Below, piece after piece: positions 45,853-54,699 of a DNA stretch of 64,000 nucleotides (positions are counted from its first letter, which is position 1; each line of letters starts with the position of its first letter). The DNA is from Streptomyces umbrinus (GTDB taxonomy: Bacteria > Actinomycetota > Actinomycetes > Streptomycetales > Streptomycetaceae): positions 2,232,001 through 2,296,000 of the forward strand of contig NZ_JAUSZI010000002.1 in NCBI RefSeq assembly GCF_030817415.1. Reading direction: 5' to 3'. Below the pieces are notes generated by a model. That model saw only the letters and a program-made list of their open reading frames with translations, ran no database searches and was not told the DNA's origin. Position numbers and translations under genes: made by a program.

Positions 45853-46320
45853 ATGGAGTGGCTTGAGGCGAGCACGGAGAACTGCCCCGTCCAGCGGACG
45901 CTCGACGTGGTCGGGGAGAAATGGACGCTGCTGATCCTGCGCGACGCCGTCACCGGAGTCCGCCGCTTCGACGACTTCCACCGCCACATCGGCCTGTCGG
46001 AGGCGGTCCTCAGCGACCGTCTCCGGAAGCTGGTCTCGGCCGACATCCTGAAGACCGTCCCCTACCGGGAGGCGGGCAGCCGCTCCCGCAACGAGTACCG
46101 GCTGACCCGCAAGGGCTGGGACCTGTGGCCCGTCCTGATGGCGCTGAGCCAGTGGGGCGAGGCCCACGCCCTCGGCGCCGAGGGCCCCGTACTGGACGTC
46201 CGCCACACCGACTGCGACGCCCCGGTCCGCGTCGTCGTGGAGTGCTCCGCGGAACACTCCACGCTCACCCCCAGGGAAGTCACCGCCCGACTCGGACCCG
46301 GCGCCCGCCTCCGCTCCTGA
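45853..46320 (+). CDS. HxlR-family winged-helix regulator
   Basis: 155 residues. HxlR signature near the N-terminus: CPVQRTLDVVGEKWTLLILRD, then RRFDDFHRHIGLSEAVLSDRLRKL. These dimeric winged-helix proteins respond to aldehydes, quinones or other redox stress. ATG at 45853 is leaderless (TACGAT ends six bases before it); an upstream ATG at 45823 would start within the -35 region. It probably represses itself and the divergent thioesterase. Confidence 0.9.
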   Translation: MEWLEASTENCPVQRTLDVVGEKWTLLILRDAVTGVRRFDDFHRHIGLSEAVLSDRLRKLVSADILKTVPYREAGSRSRNEYRLTRKGWDLWPVLMALSQWGEAHALGAEGPVLDVRHTDCDAPVRVVVECSAEHSTLTPREVTARLGPGARLRS

Positions 46321-46402
46321 ACCACCGGCCCGGGGCACGCGGGCCCGCTCAGGACGGCGCCCGCTTCCGGAAGAACCCGTAAGGCGCCGTAAGGCCCCGT
46401 AC

Positions 46403-47341
46403 TCAGCGGCGCAGGGCGGTCTCCCGCTCCATGTGGGACAGCTTCTCGGGATTGCGCACGGCGTAGAGCCCGGTGATGAGGCCGTCGTCGATGCGCACCG
46501 CCACGACGGTGTCGAGCTCGCCGTCGAGCCGGACGATCAGCGCCGGGTGGCCATTGACCTGCACCGGCCGCAGCGACACCGCGTCGGCGACCCTGCCAAG
46601 ACCCGCGACCAGCAGGCGGGCCACCTTGTCGGCCCCCACGATGGGCCGCAGCACGGCCTGCTTGACTCCGCCACCGTCACCCAGGAGGACGACATCCGGC
46701 GCGAGGATGTCGAGCAGGCTCTGCAGGTCGCCCGTGTTGACCGCCCGCTGGAACGCGTCGAGCGCGTCTCTGGTCTCGGCCGGGGACACGACCCCGCGCG
46801 GCCGGCGCGCCGCGACGTGCGCCCGTGCCCGGTGCGCGATCTGGCGGACGGCGGCGGGGTTCTTGTCGACCGCCTCGGCGATCTCGTCGTACCCGAGGTC
46901 GAACACCTCGCGCAGCACGAACACCGCCCGCTCGGTGGGCTGCAGGGTCTCCAGCACCAGCATCATCGCCATCGAGACGCTGTCGGCCAGCTCGACGTCC
47001 TCGGCCACGTCGGGTGCGGTGAGCAGCGGCTCGGGCAGCCAGGAACCGACGTAGGACTCCTTGCGGCGGCCGAGCGTACGCAGCCGGCTCAGCGCCTGGC
47101 GCGTCGTGATCCGGACCAGGTACGCGCGGTGGTCCCGCACGGTGCCGAGGTCGACCCCCGCCCATCGCAGCCAGGTCTCCTGGAGGACGTCCTCGGCGTC
47201 GGCGGCCGAGCCGAGCATCTCGTAGGCGACGGTGAACAGCAGGTTCCGATGGGCGACGAACGCCTCGGTGGCGGGGTCCGTGCGTCCGCCGTCGGCGAGC
47301 CGCCCGGCCGTGTCCTCTGTGCGCTCACCGTGCTCGCTCAT
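46403..47341 (-). CDS. ECF41-type (SigJ-like) sigma factor with SnoaL-like C-terminal domain
   Basis: 312 residues. Sigma region 2 (NLLFTVAYEMLGSAADAEDVLQETWLRW) and region 4 (RAVFVLREVFDLGYDEIAEAV) are followed by a fused NTF2/SnoaL-like domain that controls activity instead of an anti-sigma factor. The three ECF41 landmarks are present: WLPEP between the sigma regions, DGGG(K) as LLGDGGGVKQ, and NPDK-like RNPEKL at the end. ATG at 47341 has AGGAG. An exact ECF41-type promoter, TGTCACA-N16-CGTC, lies upstream (47389-47415), so it autoregulates. The divergent AhpD-like gene is its usual partner. Confidence 0.93.
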   Translation of the reverse strand: MSEHGERTEDTAGRLADGGRTDPATEAFVAHRNLLFTVAYEMLGSAADAEDVLQETWLRWAGVDLGTVRDHRAYLVRITTRQALSRLRTLGRRKESYVGSWLPEPLLTAPDVAEDVELADSVSMAMMLVLETLQPTERAVFVLREVFDLGYDEIAEAVDKNPAAVRQIAHRARAHVAARRPRGVVSPAETRDALDAFQRAVNTGDLQSLLDILAPDVVLLGDGGGVKQAVLRPIVGADKVARLLVAGLGRVADAVSLRPVQVNGHPALIVRLDGELDTVVAVRIDDGLITGLYAVRNPEKLSHMERETALRR

Positions 47342-47388
47342 CACCGGCTGCTCCTGCCTGTTCGCTGTCGACGGTCTCACGCGCACAG

Positions 47389-47415
47389 GACGCCGGTCGC
47401 CGCCGCTCTGTGACA
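47389..47415 (-). promoter_or_regulatory. ECF41-type promoter, exact match, reading into the sigma gene
   Basis: On the minus strand TGTCACA is followed by 16 bases and CGTC, which matches the ECF41 consensus as I know it. It is about 48 bp from the sigma start codon. Confidence 0.8.
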
Positions 47416-47449
47416 CCCATGAGTGGTGGCGCACGTCACACGACCGCCC

Positions 47450-47476
47450 CGTCACAGGGAGCGAGGCGCCGGCATC
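47450..47476 (+). promoter_or_regulatory. ECF41-type promoter, near match, reading into the AhpD-like gene
   Basis: CGTCACA, 16 bases, then CATC: one mismatch in each box against TGTCACA-N16-CGTC, with the same spacer. It is about 60 bp upstream of the ATG at 47537. Confidence 0.6.
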
Positions 47477-47536
47477 TCGTGTTCGGCCAGTGCAACACCA
47501 CGAGTCGAGTACGACACCACGAGTGAGGACGAAGCC

Positions 47537-48022
47537 ATGGACGCCCGATTCAACCTGTTCGGCAACGAGATCGCCGGCAAGTTCGCCAAGCGGTTCGCAG
47601 GCGCCGGCCTGGTGATCCAGCAGTCGCCGCTGCCGAAGTCGACGCAGGAGCTGGTGTCGCTGCGCGCCAGCCAGATCAACGGCTGCGGCTGGTGCATCGA
47701 CATGCACACCAAGGAGGCCGCGGCCGCGGGCGAGACCGCGGTCCGGCTCAATCTGGTCGCCGCCTGGCGCGAGTCCACCGTGTTCACCGAGCCCGAGCGG
47801 GCCGCGCTGGCACTCGCCGAGGAGGGCACCCGGCTCGCCGACGCCCACGAAGGCGTGTCCGACGACACCTGGGCCCAGGCCCGCAAGCACTACGACGACG
47901 ACCAGATCGCCGCACTGGTCTGCCTGGTCGCCCTGATCAACGCGGCCAACCGGCTCGCCGTGATCGTGCACCAGCGGGGCGGCTCCTACGAGCCCGGCAT
48001 GTTCGCCACCGCGTTCGACTGA
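47537..48022 (+). CDS. Carboxymuconolactone decarboxylase / AhpD-like protein (ECF41 partner)
   Basis: 161 residues, one AhpD-like helical domain. The redox motif is CGWC followed by IDMH (C-x2-C-x3-H), as in alkylhydroperoxidase D; SLRASQING precedes it. Proteins of this COG are the most frequent neighbours of ECF41 sigma factors, so this one should be its direct target. It probably detoxifies peroxides or hydrolyses a lactone; not decided. ATG at 47537 has GAGGA upstream. Confidence 0.92.
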   Translation: MDARFNLFGNEIAGKFAKRFAGAGLVIQQSPLPKSTQELVSLRASQINGCGWCIDMHTKEAAAAGETAVRLNLVAAWRESTVFTEPERAALALAEEGTRLADAHEGVSDDTWAQARKHYDDDQIAALVCLVALINAANRLAVIVHQRGGSYEPGMFATAFD

Positions 48023-48075
48023 TCGGCAGCCGAAGCCTGGGTGCCTCCCGCCTGCCCGCCTGCCCGCCTGCCGAT

Positions 48076-48087
48076 CGTAATATTACG
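48076..48087. promoter_or_regulatory. TetR operator (own promoter)
   Basis: CGTAATATTACG, a perfect 12-bp palindrome, very AT-rich for this genome, 67 bp upstream of the tetR start. A related site is at 50656-50667. Confidence 0.75.
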
Positions 48088-48153
48088 TACGTCAGCCCAC
48101 GACTTAGACTTGGGTGCGGGACAACGGCCTTACGGAGCGAACGGAGGAAGCTC

Positions 48154-48726
48154 GTGGTGCGCTACGCCAAGGAGCACAAGCAGGTGACGCGGCAGCGCAT
48201 CATCGAGAAGGCCGGCCATCGGTTCAAGCAGGACGGCATCGACGGCTCGGGCATCTCCACACTGATGTCGGATGCCGGGCTCACGAACGGAGCCTTCTAC
48301 GCCCACTTCGCGTCCAAGGACGACCTCGTCGCCCATGTCGTGGCCGAGGAACTGCGCACGCAGATCGCGAGCTACGGCACGCTGCGGCCCGGCCGTCCGG
48401 GGCTCGAGGACTTCGTTCGCGAATACCTCTCGCCCGAGCACCGGGACCACCCCGGCCTCGGGTGCCCCTCCGCCGCCCTGCTCGACGAGATCGGCCGCTG
48501 CGGGGACGAGACCAAGCAGGCCTACACCGACGGCGCGCGGGACATCGTGGAGGAGATCGCCGCCCGTCTGACACCCGAGAACCCGCGGTCCGCCCGCGGC
48601 AGGGCCATCGGGCTCTTCACCATGATGGTGGGGACGTTGCAGCTGTCCCGCGCCCTGTCCGACCGGAAGTTCTCCGACGAGGTCCTTGAGCAGGGAATCG
48701 AGAACGCCCTCGCGTTCATGCGCTGA
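48154..48726 (+). CDS. TetR-family transcriptional regulator
   Basis: 190 residues. Helix-turn-helix: GISTLMSDAGLTNGAFYAHFASKDDLVAHVV, followed by a helical domain with a CPSAALLDEIGRC stretch whose two Cys might respond to oxidants. GTG at 48154 has GGAGG six bases upstream. It likely represses itself (CGTAATATTACG at 48076) and the SDR/quinone-reductase promoter that carries a sister palindrome at 50656. The hydrolase gene beyond it is convergent. Confidence 0.92.
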   Translation: MVRYAKEHKQVTRQRIIEKAGHRFKQDGIDGSGISTLMSDAGLTNGAFYAHFASKDDLVAHVVAEELRTQIASYGTLRPGRPGLEDFVREYLSPEHRDHPGLGCPSAALLDEIGRCGDETKQAYTDGARDIVEEIAARLTPENPRSARGRAIGLFTMMVGTLQLSRALSDRKFSDEVLEQGIENALAFMR

Positions 48727-48764
48727 GGGGAGGGCACACGGCCGCACTCGGCGCCTGCCGGCCA

Positions 48765-49631
48765 CTACCGTTCGAGGAACTCGACAGCCGTGGCCACGAA
48801 CTCCCGGTGAAACTGGAAGATTCCGCCATGGCCGGCGTCGGGGTAGATCACCAGCTCGCCGTCCGGCACCCGCCGCGCCAGATCGTACGAGTTCTGCGAC
48901 GGAACCATCCTGTCGCTCTCGCCGTTCGCGACGAGCACAGGCTGCCGGATGGCGGAGAGATCCTGGGGCCGCTCCAGCCCCCAGCGGTGAATGGCCTTGA
49001 GCTGGTTGCTGTACGAAATCGGGGAGATCGCCTTGTCCCGGTCCTGGGTGCGCTCCTTGAGGCGGGCCAGGAACTCCTTCCCGGCCCGGCGCCCGCCCGC
49101 GGTGCGCGTGAAGAAGAGAAACTGCTTCGGATCCTGAAGGGTGAACAGCCCTCGGACGGTGTCGAGATGGGACAGCCGGGTCACGTTCTTGATGCCCTCG
49201 CCCCCGGCGGGACCGGTACCCGTGAGGATGAGCTTGCGGACGAGGTCCGGATCGGTCTGCGCGATCACCTGGGCGATCATGCCGCCCATCGAGAAGCCAT
49301 GAAGGTCGACGTGGTCGAACCCGAGCGCCCGGATAAAGGTGACGGCGTCCTTCGCCATCGCCTGGATGGTGCGGGGTGTCGAACCGCTGGAAGCGCCGAC
49401 ACCTCTGTTGTCGAACGTGACGACCCTCCGCTTGGCCGCGATGCCGTCGACGACCCGGGGGTCCCAGTTGTCGAGGACCGCGGCGAGGTGGGTGAGAAAG
49501 ACAACCGGGACACCGGACCTGGGACCGAGCTCGCGATAGGCGAAGGTCACTCCCCCGGCGGTGACGGTGCGGGTCGGTGCGTCCTTGTACGACGTCACCT
49601 CATGACCTCGTACATCCTGTGCGTCGTTCAT
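48765..49631 (-). CDS. Alpha/beta hydrolase
   Basis: 288 residues. Nucleophile elbow GFSMGG, oxyanion region VVFLTHLAAVLDNWD, and the acid and base as NGESDRMVP and DAGHGG. Typical of small alpha/beta hydrolases near redox genes; the substrate (ester, lactone or peracid) is unknown. ATG at 49631 has GGGCAGGA upstream. It may share a transcript with the SDR gene 79 bp upstream on the same strand. Confidence 0.92.
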   Translation of the reverse strand: MNDAQDVRGHEVTSYKDAPTRTVTAGGVTFAYRELGPRSGVPVVFLTHLAAVLDNWDPRVVDGIAAKRRVVTFDNRGVGASSGSTPRTIQAMAKDAVTFIRALGFDHVDLHGFSMGGMIAQVIAQTDPDLVRKLILTGTGPAGGEGIKNVTRLSHLDTVRGLFTLQDPKQFLFFTRTAGGRRAGKEFLARLKERTQDRDKAISPISYSNQLKAIHRWGLERPQDLSAIRQPVLVANGESDRMVPSQNSYDLARRVPDGELVIYPDAGHGGIFQFHREFVATAVEFLER

Positions 49632-49710
49632 GGTCCTGCCCTTCGGTGTGGGGGTTTCTGTGAGCGCGCACCGGCTCCTCCCTTGCCGGAATCGCGAACC
49701 GGCCCTGGTG

Positions 49711-50526
49711 TCAGCCGGCCAGCTTGTTGAACCTGCGGATCTGCCTGTCGAAAATCCGGGTGGGAACGATGCGGCGCAGCACGCTGAGGCGTCCGGCCAG
49801 CGGGCCGGCGGTGTAGCGCAGCTTCGGCGTCGGGTCGGTGGCGGCCGCGACGATCGCCTTGGCGACGACGGCGGGGGCGTCGCCGCCCCTGACCGCCTCC
49901 GCGACCAGCCGGTCGGCGATACGCCGCTGCTCCGCGTAGACCGGCAGCGGCGTATCGGGCTGCACGATGTTCCCTTCGAACGCGGTGTTGGTCGCGCCGG
50001 GCTCGACGAGAAGGATCCGGACGCCGTGCTCGCGGACCTCGTGGTCCAGGGATTCGGAGTAGCCCTCGACCGCGTGCTTGGACGCGACGTACACGGCCAT
50101 GTAGGGCTGGGGGATGAAACCGTAGATCGACGACGTGTTGATGATGCGTCCGCTGCCCCGGGCGCGCATGTGCGGCAGGACGGCCTTCGTCATGCGGATG
50201 AGGCCGAACACGTTGATGTCGAAGACGCGCTGGTCCTGCGCCAGGGAGCTTTCCTCGGCGGCGCCTGTCGAGCCGATGCCTGCGTTGTTGACCAGGACGT
50301 CGATCCGGCCGAACCGGTCGGTGACCTCCTTGACCAGGGCGGTGACGGACGCGTCGCCGGTCACGTCGAGGTCGAGGAGGGTCACGCCGTCGAGCGGGGT
50401 GGCCTCCGAGGTCTTCCGGCCGGTTCCGACCACCTCGAAGCCCGCTTCGACGAGCGCGAGGGCGGCTGCTCTTCCGATGCCGGAGGACGCACCTGTCACG
50501 AGTGCTACCGGCCGTGTTGTCGTCAT
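49711..50526 (-). CDS. Short-chain dehydrogenase/reductase
   Basis: 271 residues, classical SDR: TGASSGIGRAAA (NADP site), NNAGIGSTG, the active Ser in IINTSSIYG, and YVASK (Tyr-x3-Lys). ATG at 50526 has AAGGA eight bases upstream. Divergent from the quinone reductase; the 200-bp gap holds CATAACATTATG (50656-50667), which resembles the operator of the TetR gene at 48154, so the two genes should be induced together. Confidence 0.93.
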   Translation of the reverse strand: MTTTRPVALVTGASSGIGRAAALALVEAGFEVVGTGRKTSEATPLDGVTLLDLDVTGDASVTALVKEVTDRFGRIDVLVNNAGIGSTGAAEESSLAQDQRVFDINVFGLIRMTKAVLPHMRARGSGRIINTSSIYGFIPQPYMAVYVASKHAVEGYSESLDHEVREHGVRILLVEPGATNTAFEGNIVQPDTPLPVYAEQRRIADRLVAEAVRGGDAPAVVAKAIVAAATDPTPKLRYTAGPLAGRLSVLRRIVPTRIFDRQIRRFNKLAG

Positions 50527-50655
50527 GAGGAGTCCTTGAGGAATTGATGATGCTCATGCGCTCCACGGAGATTCGGGACGCCGGCGGCGCGCCACGGCAG
50601 CTCCGGACCAGCGAGTCCGTACCAGCGAGTCCATTTGCGGACCGCTGACCCACAA

Positions 50656-50667
50656 CATAACATTATG
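50656..50667. promoter_or_regulatory. Probable TetR operator in the SDR/quinone-reductase promoter
   Basis: CATAACATTATG matches CGTAATATTACG (48076-48087) at 9 of 12 positions, with the outer differences symmetrical (G to A at position 2, C to T at position 11). Confidence 0.6.
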
Positions 50668-50727
50668 ACCGTACTTTAACGAATCGGAGCAGCCTCTTCC
50701 GCCTGCGGACGAGACAAGGAGACGACG

Positions 50728-51732
50728 ATGAGGGCCTTCACGGTGGAGCGCTACGGCAGCAAGGACGGGGTGCGTGTCGGCGACGTGCCGGAACCGGACG
50801 TGGGAGCGGACGACGTGCTGGTCCGGATCGTGGCCGCGAGCGTCAACCCGCTCGACCGCATGATCCGGGACGGCGAGATGAAGACGATCCTGCCGTACAA
50901 GGTCCCGTTCGTCCTGGGCAACGACCTGGCCGGAGTGGTGGTCGAGGTGGGCACTGCCGTCACGCGGTTCGCGGTGGGCGACGAGGTCTTCGCGCGGCCC
51001 GACAAGAAGCGGATCGGCACGTTCGCCGAACGCATCGCGGTGCACCAGGACGACGTGGCGGTCAAGCCCACCACGCTGACCATGGAGGAGGCGGCGTCCC
51101 TTCCCCTGGTCGCCCTGACCTCATGGCAGGCGCTGGTCGAGCGGGCGCACATTCAGCCGGGCCAGAAGGTCCTCATCCACGCGGGCTCCGGCGGCCTCGG
51201 CACCATCGCCGTCCAGCTGGCCAAGCAGTTGGGCGCGTACGTGGCCACCACCACGAGCACGGCCAACGTCGACCTGGTGAAGCGGCTGGGCGCGGACGTC
51301 GTCGTCGACTACAAGAAGCAGGCGTTCGAGACGGTGCTGCGCGACTACGACGTCGTCCTCGACTCGCTCGGCGGCGAGACCCTCAAGAAGTCCCTGGACG
51401 TACTCAGGCCCGGCGGAAAGGTCATCAGCGTCGCGGGCCCTCCGGACGCAGCTTTCGGCAGAGAGCTGGGAGCGAACCCGGTCATCCGGCTGGTGATGTC
51501 CGCACTGAGTCTCCGGACCCGACGAGCCGCCCGGCGCCGCGGCGTGACGTACTCGTTCCTGTTCATGAGGGCCAGCGGCGACCAACTGCGCGAACTCACC
51601 CCTCTCATCGAGGCGGGCAGGATCCGCCCCGTCGTCGACACCGTGTTCCCGTTCGAATCGGCCCGAGAAGCACTGGAGTACGTCGAAGCCGGGCGCGCGA
51701 AGGCCGGCAAGGTCGTCGTCAGGATGACGTGA
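50728..51732 (+). CDS. MDR-family NADP-dependent oxidoreductase (quinone reductase-like)
   Basis: 334 residues, zinc-free MDR fold: NPLDRMIRDGEMK, GNDLAGVVVEVG, and the NADPH motif IHAGSGGLGTIAVQLAKQLGA. The lack of zinc Cys and the GSGGLG motif fit QOR/ zinc-independent alkenal reductases. ATG at 50728 has AAGGAG seven bases upstream. Divergent from the SDR and probably under the same TetR control. Confidence 0.92.
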   Translation: MRAFTVERYGSKDGVRVGDVPEPDVGADDVLVRIVAASVNPLDRMIRDGEMKTILPYKVPFVLGNDLAGVVVEVGTAVTRFAVGDEVFARPDKKRIGTFAERIAVHQDDVAVKPTTLTMEEAASLPLVALTSWQALVERAHIQPGQKVLIHAGSGGLGTIAVQLAKQLGAYVATTTSTANVDLVKRLGADVVVDYKKQAFETVLRDYDVVLDSLGGETLKKSLDVLRPGGKVISVAGPPDAAFGRELGANPVIRLVMSALSLRTRRAARRRGVTYSFLFMRASGDQLRELTPLIEAGRIRPVVDTVFPFESAREALEYVEAGRAKAGKVVVRMT

Positions 51733-51785
51733 GGGAAGGGACATGGACACACCGCGGGAGCGACACCGCCGGGCGAAGGCCACTG

Positions 51786-51821
51786 GGCTATTGGCTATTG
51801 GCCGTGGGCCGTGGGCCGTGG
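51786..51821. repeat. Short 7-bp repeats between convergent genes
   Basis: GCTATTG occurs twice and GGCCGTG three times in a row, in the 141-bp gap between the quinone reductase and GH93 stops. Confidence 0.75.
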
Positions 51822-51873
51822 GCACCACCCGGTCTCGTGGTGATGCCCACAGCGTCATGCCCTGCCTCGTGAC

Positions 51874-53070
51874 TCAGGACGACGGCACGGGCTTCGTGGC
51901 GAAGTACGGCTTGCAGATGCCGTCGACCCAGTCGGTGGCGATCTCCAACAGGCTGTTGCCGTCCGCCGACGGGAGCAGGGCCGAGCTGTAGTTGGGGCAG
52001 TAGTCGACGACCGTCGAGTCGACGGTGACGGGCGCGGGGATCTCCCGCCAAGTTCCGCTGCCGCCCGCACTGTTGACCCAGACGGTCCTTCCGCTGCCGG
52101 CGGCCCGGGTGCCGTCCTTGTTGTAGAGGACCTGGCCGATGAGGAAGAGCCGGCCCAGCGGATTGCCCGCCTCGGGTGCCCAGGCGACGGTCGGGGCGTG
52201 CTTGAAGTACTTGCCGTCGGCCGTCTCGGGCCGGTAGCCGAGGAACGGACCGCTCGTCCAGTCCCAGCCGTCGGCCGAGGTCCGGTAGTGCACGACGCAC
52301 TGGTACTGCCCGGGGGCGGCGCAGATCTCGTACGACATGAAGTAGGTGCCGTTGCCGAGCTTGCGGACGACTGCCATGCCCGGGCGATCGGTGGCGAGCG
52401 GGCTGATGACGGTGGCGCGATGTCCGGTCCAGGTCACGCCGTTCGAGGTGCGGGCGGCCATGAGCTTCTGGCTGTGCGCGGAGTCGGTCTCGTCCGAGTA
52501 GTGGGCGACCAGTCGGCCGGTGGCGTCGACGGAGAACTCGGGCTCCCACAGGCCTCCGGTGCTGCCCGCGGTCGCGATGGTGGACAGGTAACTCCAGGTG
52601 CGTCCCACGTCGTTGCTCTTGAAGACGCGCAGGGCCATGCGCCGGTTCGTCTCGTCCTGGCCGACCGAGGCCGACCACAGCAGCGTGCCGGCGGGCAACT
52701 CACCGACCCTCTGCGGGAGTTCGAAGAGAGTGGAGCAGCAGAGTCCCTGCCCGCCGGCCGCCTCCGGATCGGTGACGGTGCCGACCTGACGGAAGGACGC
52801 GCCGGAGTCGGTGCTCTCGTAGATGGCACCGAGGCCGTTGTTTCCGGAGAAGGTGACCACCGACGACAGAACGCGGCCGTTGGCGCCCGCGTTGTGCGCG
52901 ACGCGGACGGCCCGGGGGTACAGGCCGGTGTCGTTGCGCAGTGCGGTGCCGGTCGCGGCGTCCGCGGTTCCGGACTGGGCGGTGAGCAGAGCGGCCAGGA
53001 GGGCGATCAACCCGGCGACAAGGGCAGCCAGTTGGAGCGGATGAAGCAGCGTACGGGGTCTTGCCGACAT
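51874..53070 (-). CDS. Secreted GH93-like exo-arabinanase (sialidase-fold beta-propeller)
   Basis: 398 residues with a Sec signal peptide (hydrophobic stretch ending TADAATG, about residue 40). BNR-type propeller blades are visible (STDSGASF, SNDVGRTW, TSADGWDW). The stretch GLCCSTLFELPQRVGELPAG is, as I know it, characteristic of GH93 exo-1,5-alpha-L-arabinanases rather than true sialidases, and the GH51 gene next door supports this. It would release arabinobiose from arabinan outside the cell. ATG at 53070 has GGGAGA. Last gene of the operon. Confidence 0.8.
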   Translation of the reverse strand: MSARPRTLLHPLQLAALVAGLIALLAALLTAQSGTADAATGTALRNDTGLYPRAVRVAHNAGANGRVLSSVVTFSGNNGLGAIYESTDSGASFRQVGTVTDPEAAGGQGLCCSTLFELPQRVGELPAGTLLWSASVGQDETNRRMALRVFKSNDVGRTWSYLSTIATAGSTGGLWEPEFSVDATGRLVAHYSDETDSAHSQKLMAARTSNGVTWTGHRATVISPLATDRPGMAVVRKLGNGTYFMSYEICAAPGQYQCVVHYRTSADGWDWTSGPFLGYRPETADGKYFKHAPTVAWAPEAGNPLGRLFLIGQVLYNKDGTRAAGSGRTVWVNSAGGSGTWREIPAPVTVDSTVVDYCPNYSSALLPSADGNSLLEIATDWVDGICKPYFATKPVPSS

Positions 53071-53129
53071 CAGATTCTCCCATCGGGGTGCGGGCTGGAT
53101 CTGTTCGGACGGTGCCGTCGGGCGGGACG

Positions 53130-54647
53130 TCACCGGGCAGGGGCCAGGCGGATGACGTTCCAGGACACCGGGGCCAGTTCCGCCTCCAGTGCCCCGTCGG
53201 AGGTGACCTGGGCTCCGCCCCCACCGCGCGGCGTCACGCGCTCCGGCTCGGCCTCGGTGTTGACGGCGTCCGGGTCCTGGTCGGCGAGTACGAGGTGCTC
53301 CAGCACCCGGTATCCCGACAGTGCGCCGCGCAACTCGGCCCGCAGGCGCAGGGGTTGCTCCTGGCCGCGGTTGACGGCGAGGACCGTGAGCGCGCCGCTC
53401 TCCTCCTCGTACGTCACCACCGTGTCGAGCGCCGATACGTCCCCGTGCCGCGCCGTGTCGATGCGGGACCCGGTGACGTCGGTGCGCAGCACCTTCCCGG
53501 TGGCGAACCGGGCCGCCTGGGCGAACGGGTGGAAGGTGGTCTGCCGCCAGCTCGCGCCGCCCGGTTCGCTGCGGATCGGGGCGATGACGTTGACCAGTTG
53601 GGCGAGACACGCGATGGCAACCCGGTCGGCGTTGCGGAGGAGCGTGATGAGCAGCGAGCCGACGACGACGGCGTCGGTCACGCTGTAGGTGTCCTCGATC
53701 AGGCGGGGTGTCTCGGCGGTCTCCAGGTTGCGTTCCCCGACGAAGCGGGCGGCGTACCAGACGTTCCACTCGTCGAACGAGAGCCTGATGTGCTTCTTGG
53801 CGCGGCGCGCGGCCCGCACATGGTCGGCGGTGGCGACCACATCGCGTATGTACTGGTCCATGTGCGCCCCGGACGCCAGGAAGCTGGCACGGTCGCCGTC
53901 GAACTCCTCGTAGTAGGCGTGCAGGGAGAGGTAGTCGACCTCGTCGTACGTCTGCTCCAGGACCTCGCGCTCCCAGGTGCCGAAGGTCGGCATGGCCGCG
54001 TTGGAGCTGCCGCAGGCGACCAGTTCGATGGACGGGTCGACCTGGCGCATCGCCTTGCCCGTCTCGGCCGCGAGCCGTCCGTACTCGGTGGCCGTCTTGT
54101 GGCCGGTCTGCCAGGGGCCGTCCATCTCGTTGCCGAGGCACCACAGTTTGACGTCGTGGGGTTCGGGGACGCCGTGCTTGATCCGCAGATCGGACCAGGC
54201 GGTGCCGCCGGGCTGGTTGCAGTACTCCACCAGGGCGCGGGCCGCGTCGATGCCGCGGGTGCCGAGGTTGACCGCCATCATCGGGTCGAGACCGAGCTGC
54301 CGGGCCCAGGTGAGGAACTCGTTGGTGCCCACCTGGTTGGTCTCGATGGAGCGCCAGGCCAGGTCGAGCCGGCGCGGCCGCTCGGAGGTGGGACCGACCC
54401 CGTCCTCCCAATGGTATCCGGAGACGAAGTTGCCTCCGGGGTAGCGGACCAGGCCGGTGCCGAGTTCTCGTACGAGGTCCGCGACGTCGGTCCGGAATCC
54501 GGCGGCGTCCGCCGAGGGATGCTCCGGCTCGTGGATGCCGGTGTAGACGCAGCGCCCCATGTGCTCGACGAACGTTCCGTACAGGCGCGGGTCCACCTCC
54601 CCGATGGTGAACTCGGGGTCGACGGTGAACCGTGCGGTGTGCGGCAT
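53130..54647 (-). CDS. abfA: GH51 alpha-L-arabinofuranosidase
   Basis: 505 residues, the normal length. Catalytic acid/base Glu174 in LGNEMDG and nucleophile Glu293 in SFDEWNVWY; substrate-binding RYPGGNFVSGYHW near residue 68. No signal peptide, so it acts inside the cell on imported arabino-oligosaccharides. ATG at 54647 has GAAAGG upstream. It lies 52 bp after the second permease and 59 bp before the GH93 gene in one operon. Confidence 0.95.
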   Translation of the reverse strand: MPHTARFTVDPEFTIGEVDPRLYGTFVEHMGRCVYTGIHEPEHPSADAAGFRTDVADLVRELGTGLVRYPGGNFVSGYHWEDGVGPTSERPRRLDLAWRSIETNQVGTNEFLTWARQLGLDPMMAVNLGTRGIDAARALVEYCNQPGGTAWSDLRIKHGVPEPHDVKLWCLGNEMDGPWQTGHKTATEYGRLAAETGKAMRQVDPSIELVACGSSNAAMPTFGTWEREVLEQTYDEVDYLSLHAYYEEFDGDRASFLASGAHMDQYIRDVVATADHVRAARRAKKHIRLSFDEWNVWYAARFVGERNLETAETPRLIEDTYSVTDAVVVGSLLITLLRNADRVAIACLAQLVNVIAPIRSEPGGASWRQTTFHPFAQAARFATGKVLRTDVTGSRIDTARHGDVSALDTVVTYEEESGALTVLAVNRGQEQPLRLRAELRGALSGYRVLEHLVLADQDPDAVNTEAEPERVTPRGGGGAQVTSDGALEAELAPVSWNVIRLAPAR

Positions 54648-54699
54648 GCTGGAGCCTTTCTCGGTATGGCGAAGGGTGTGAACTGGCAATCGGGGATGG

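Noticed and set aside
51874..53070. True sialidase
   Set aside because: BNR-like blades exist, but the GLCCSTLFELPQ stretch and the arabinofuranosidase operon favour GH93 arabinanase.
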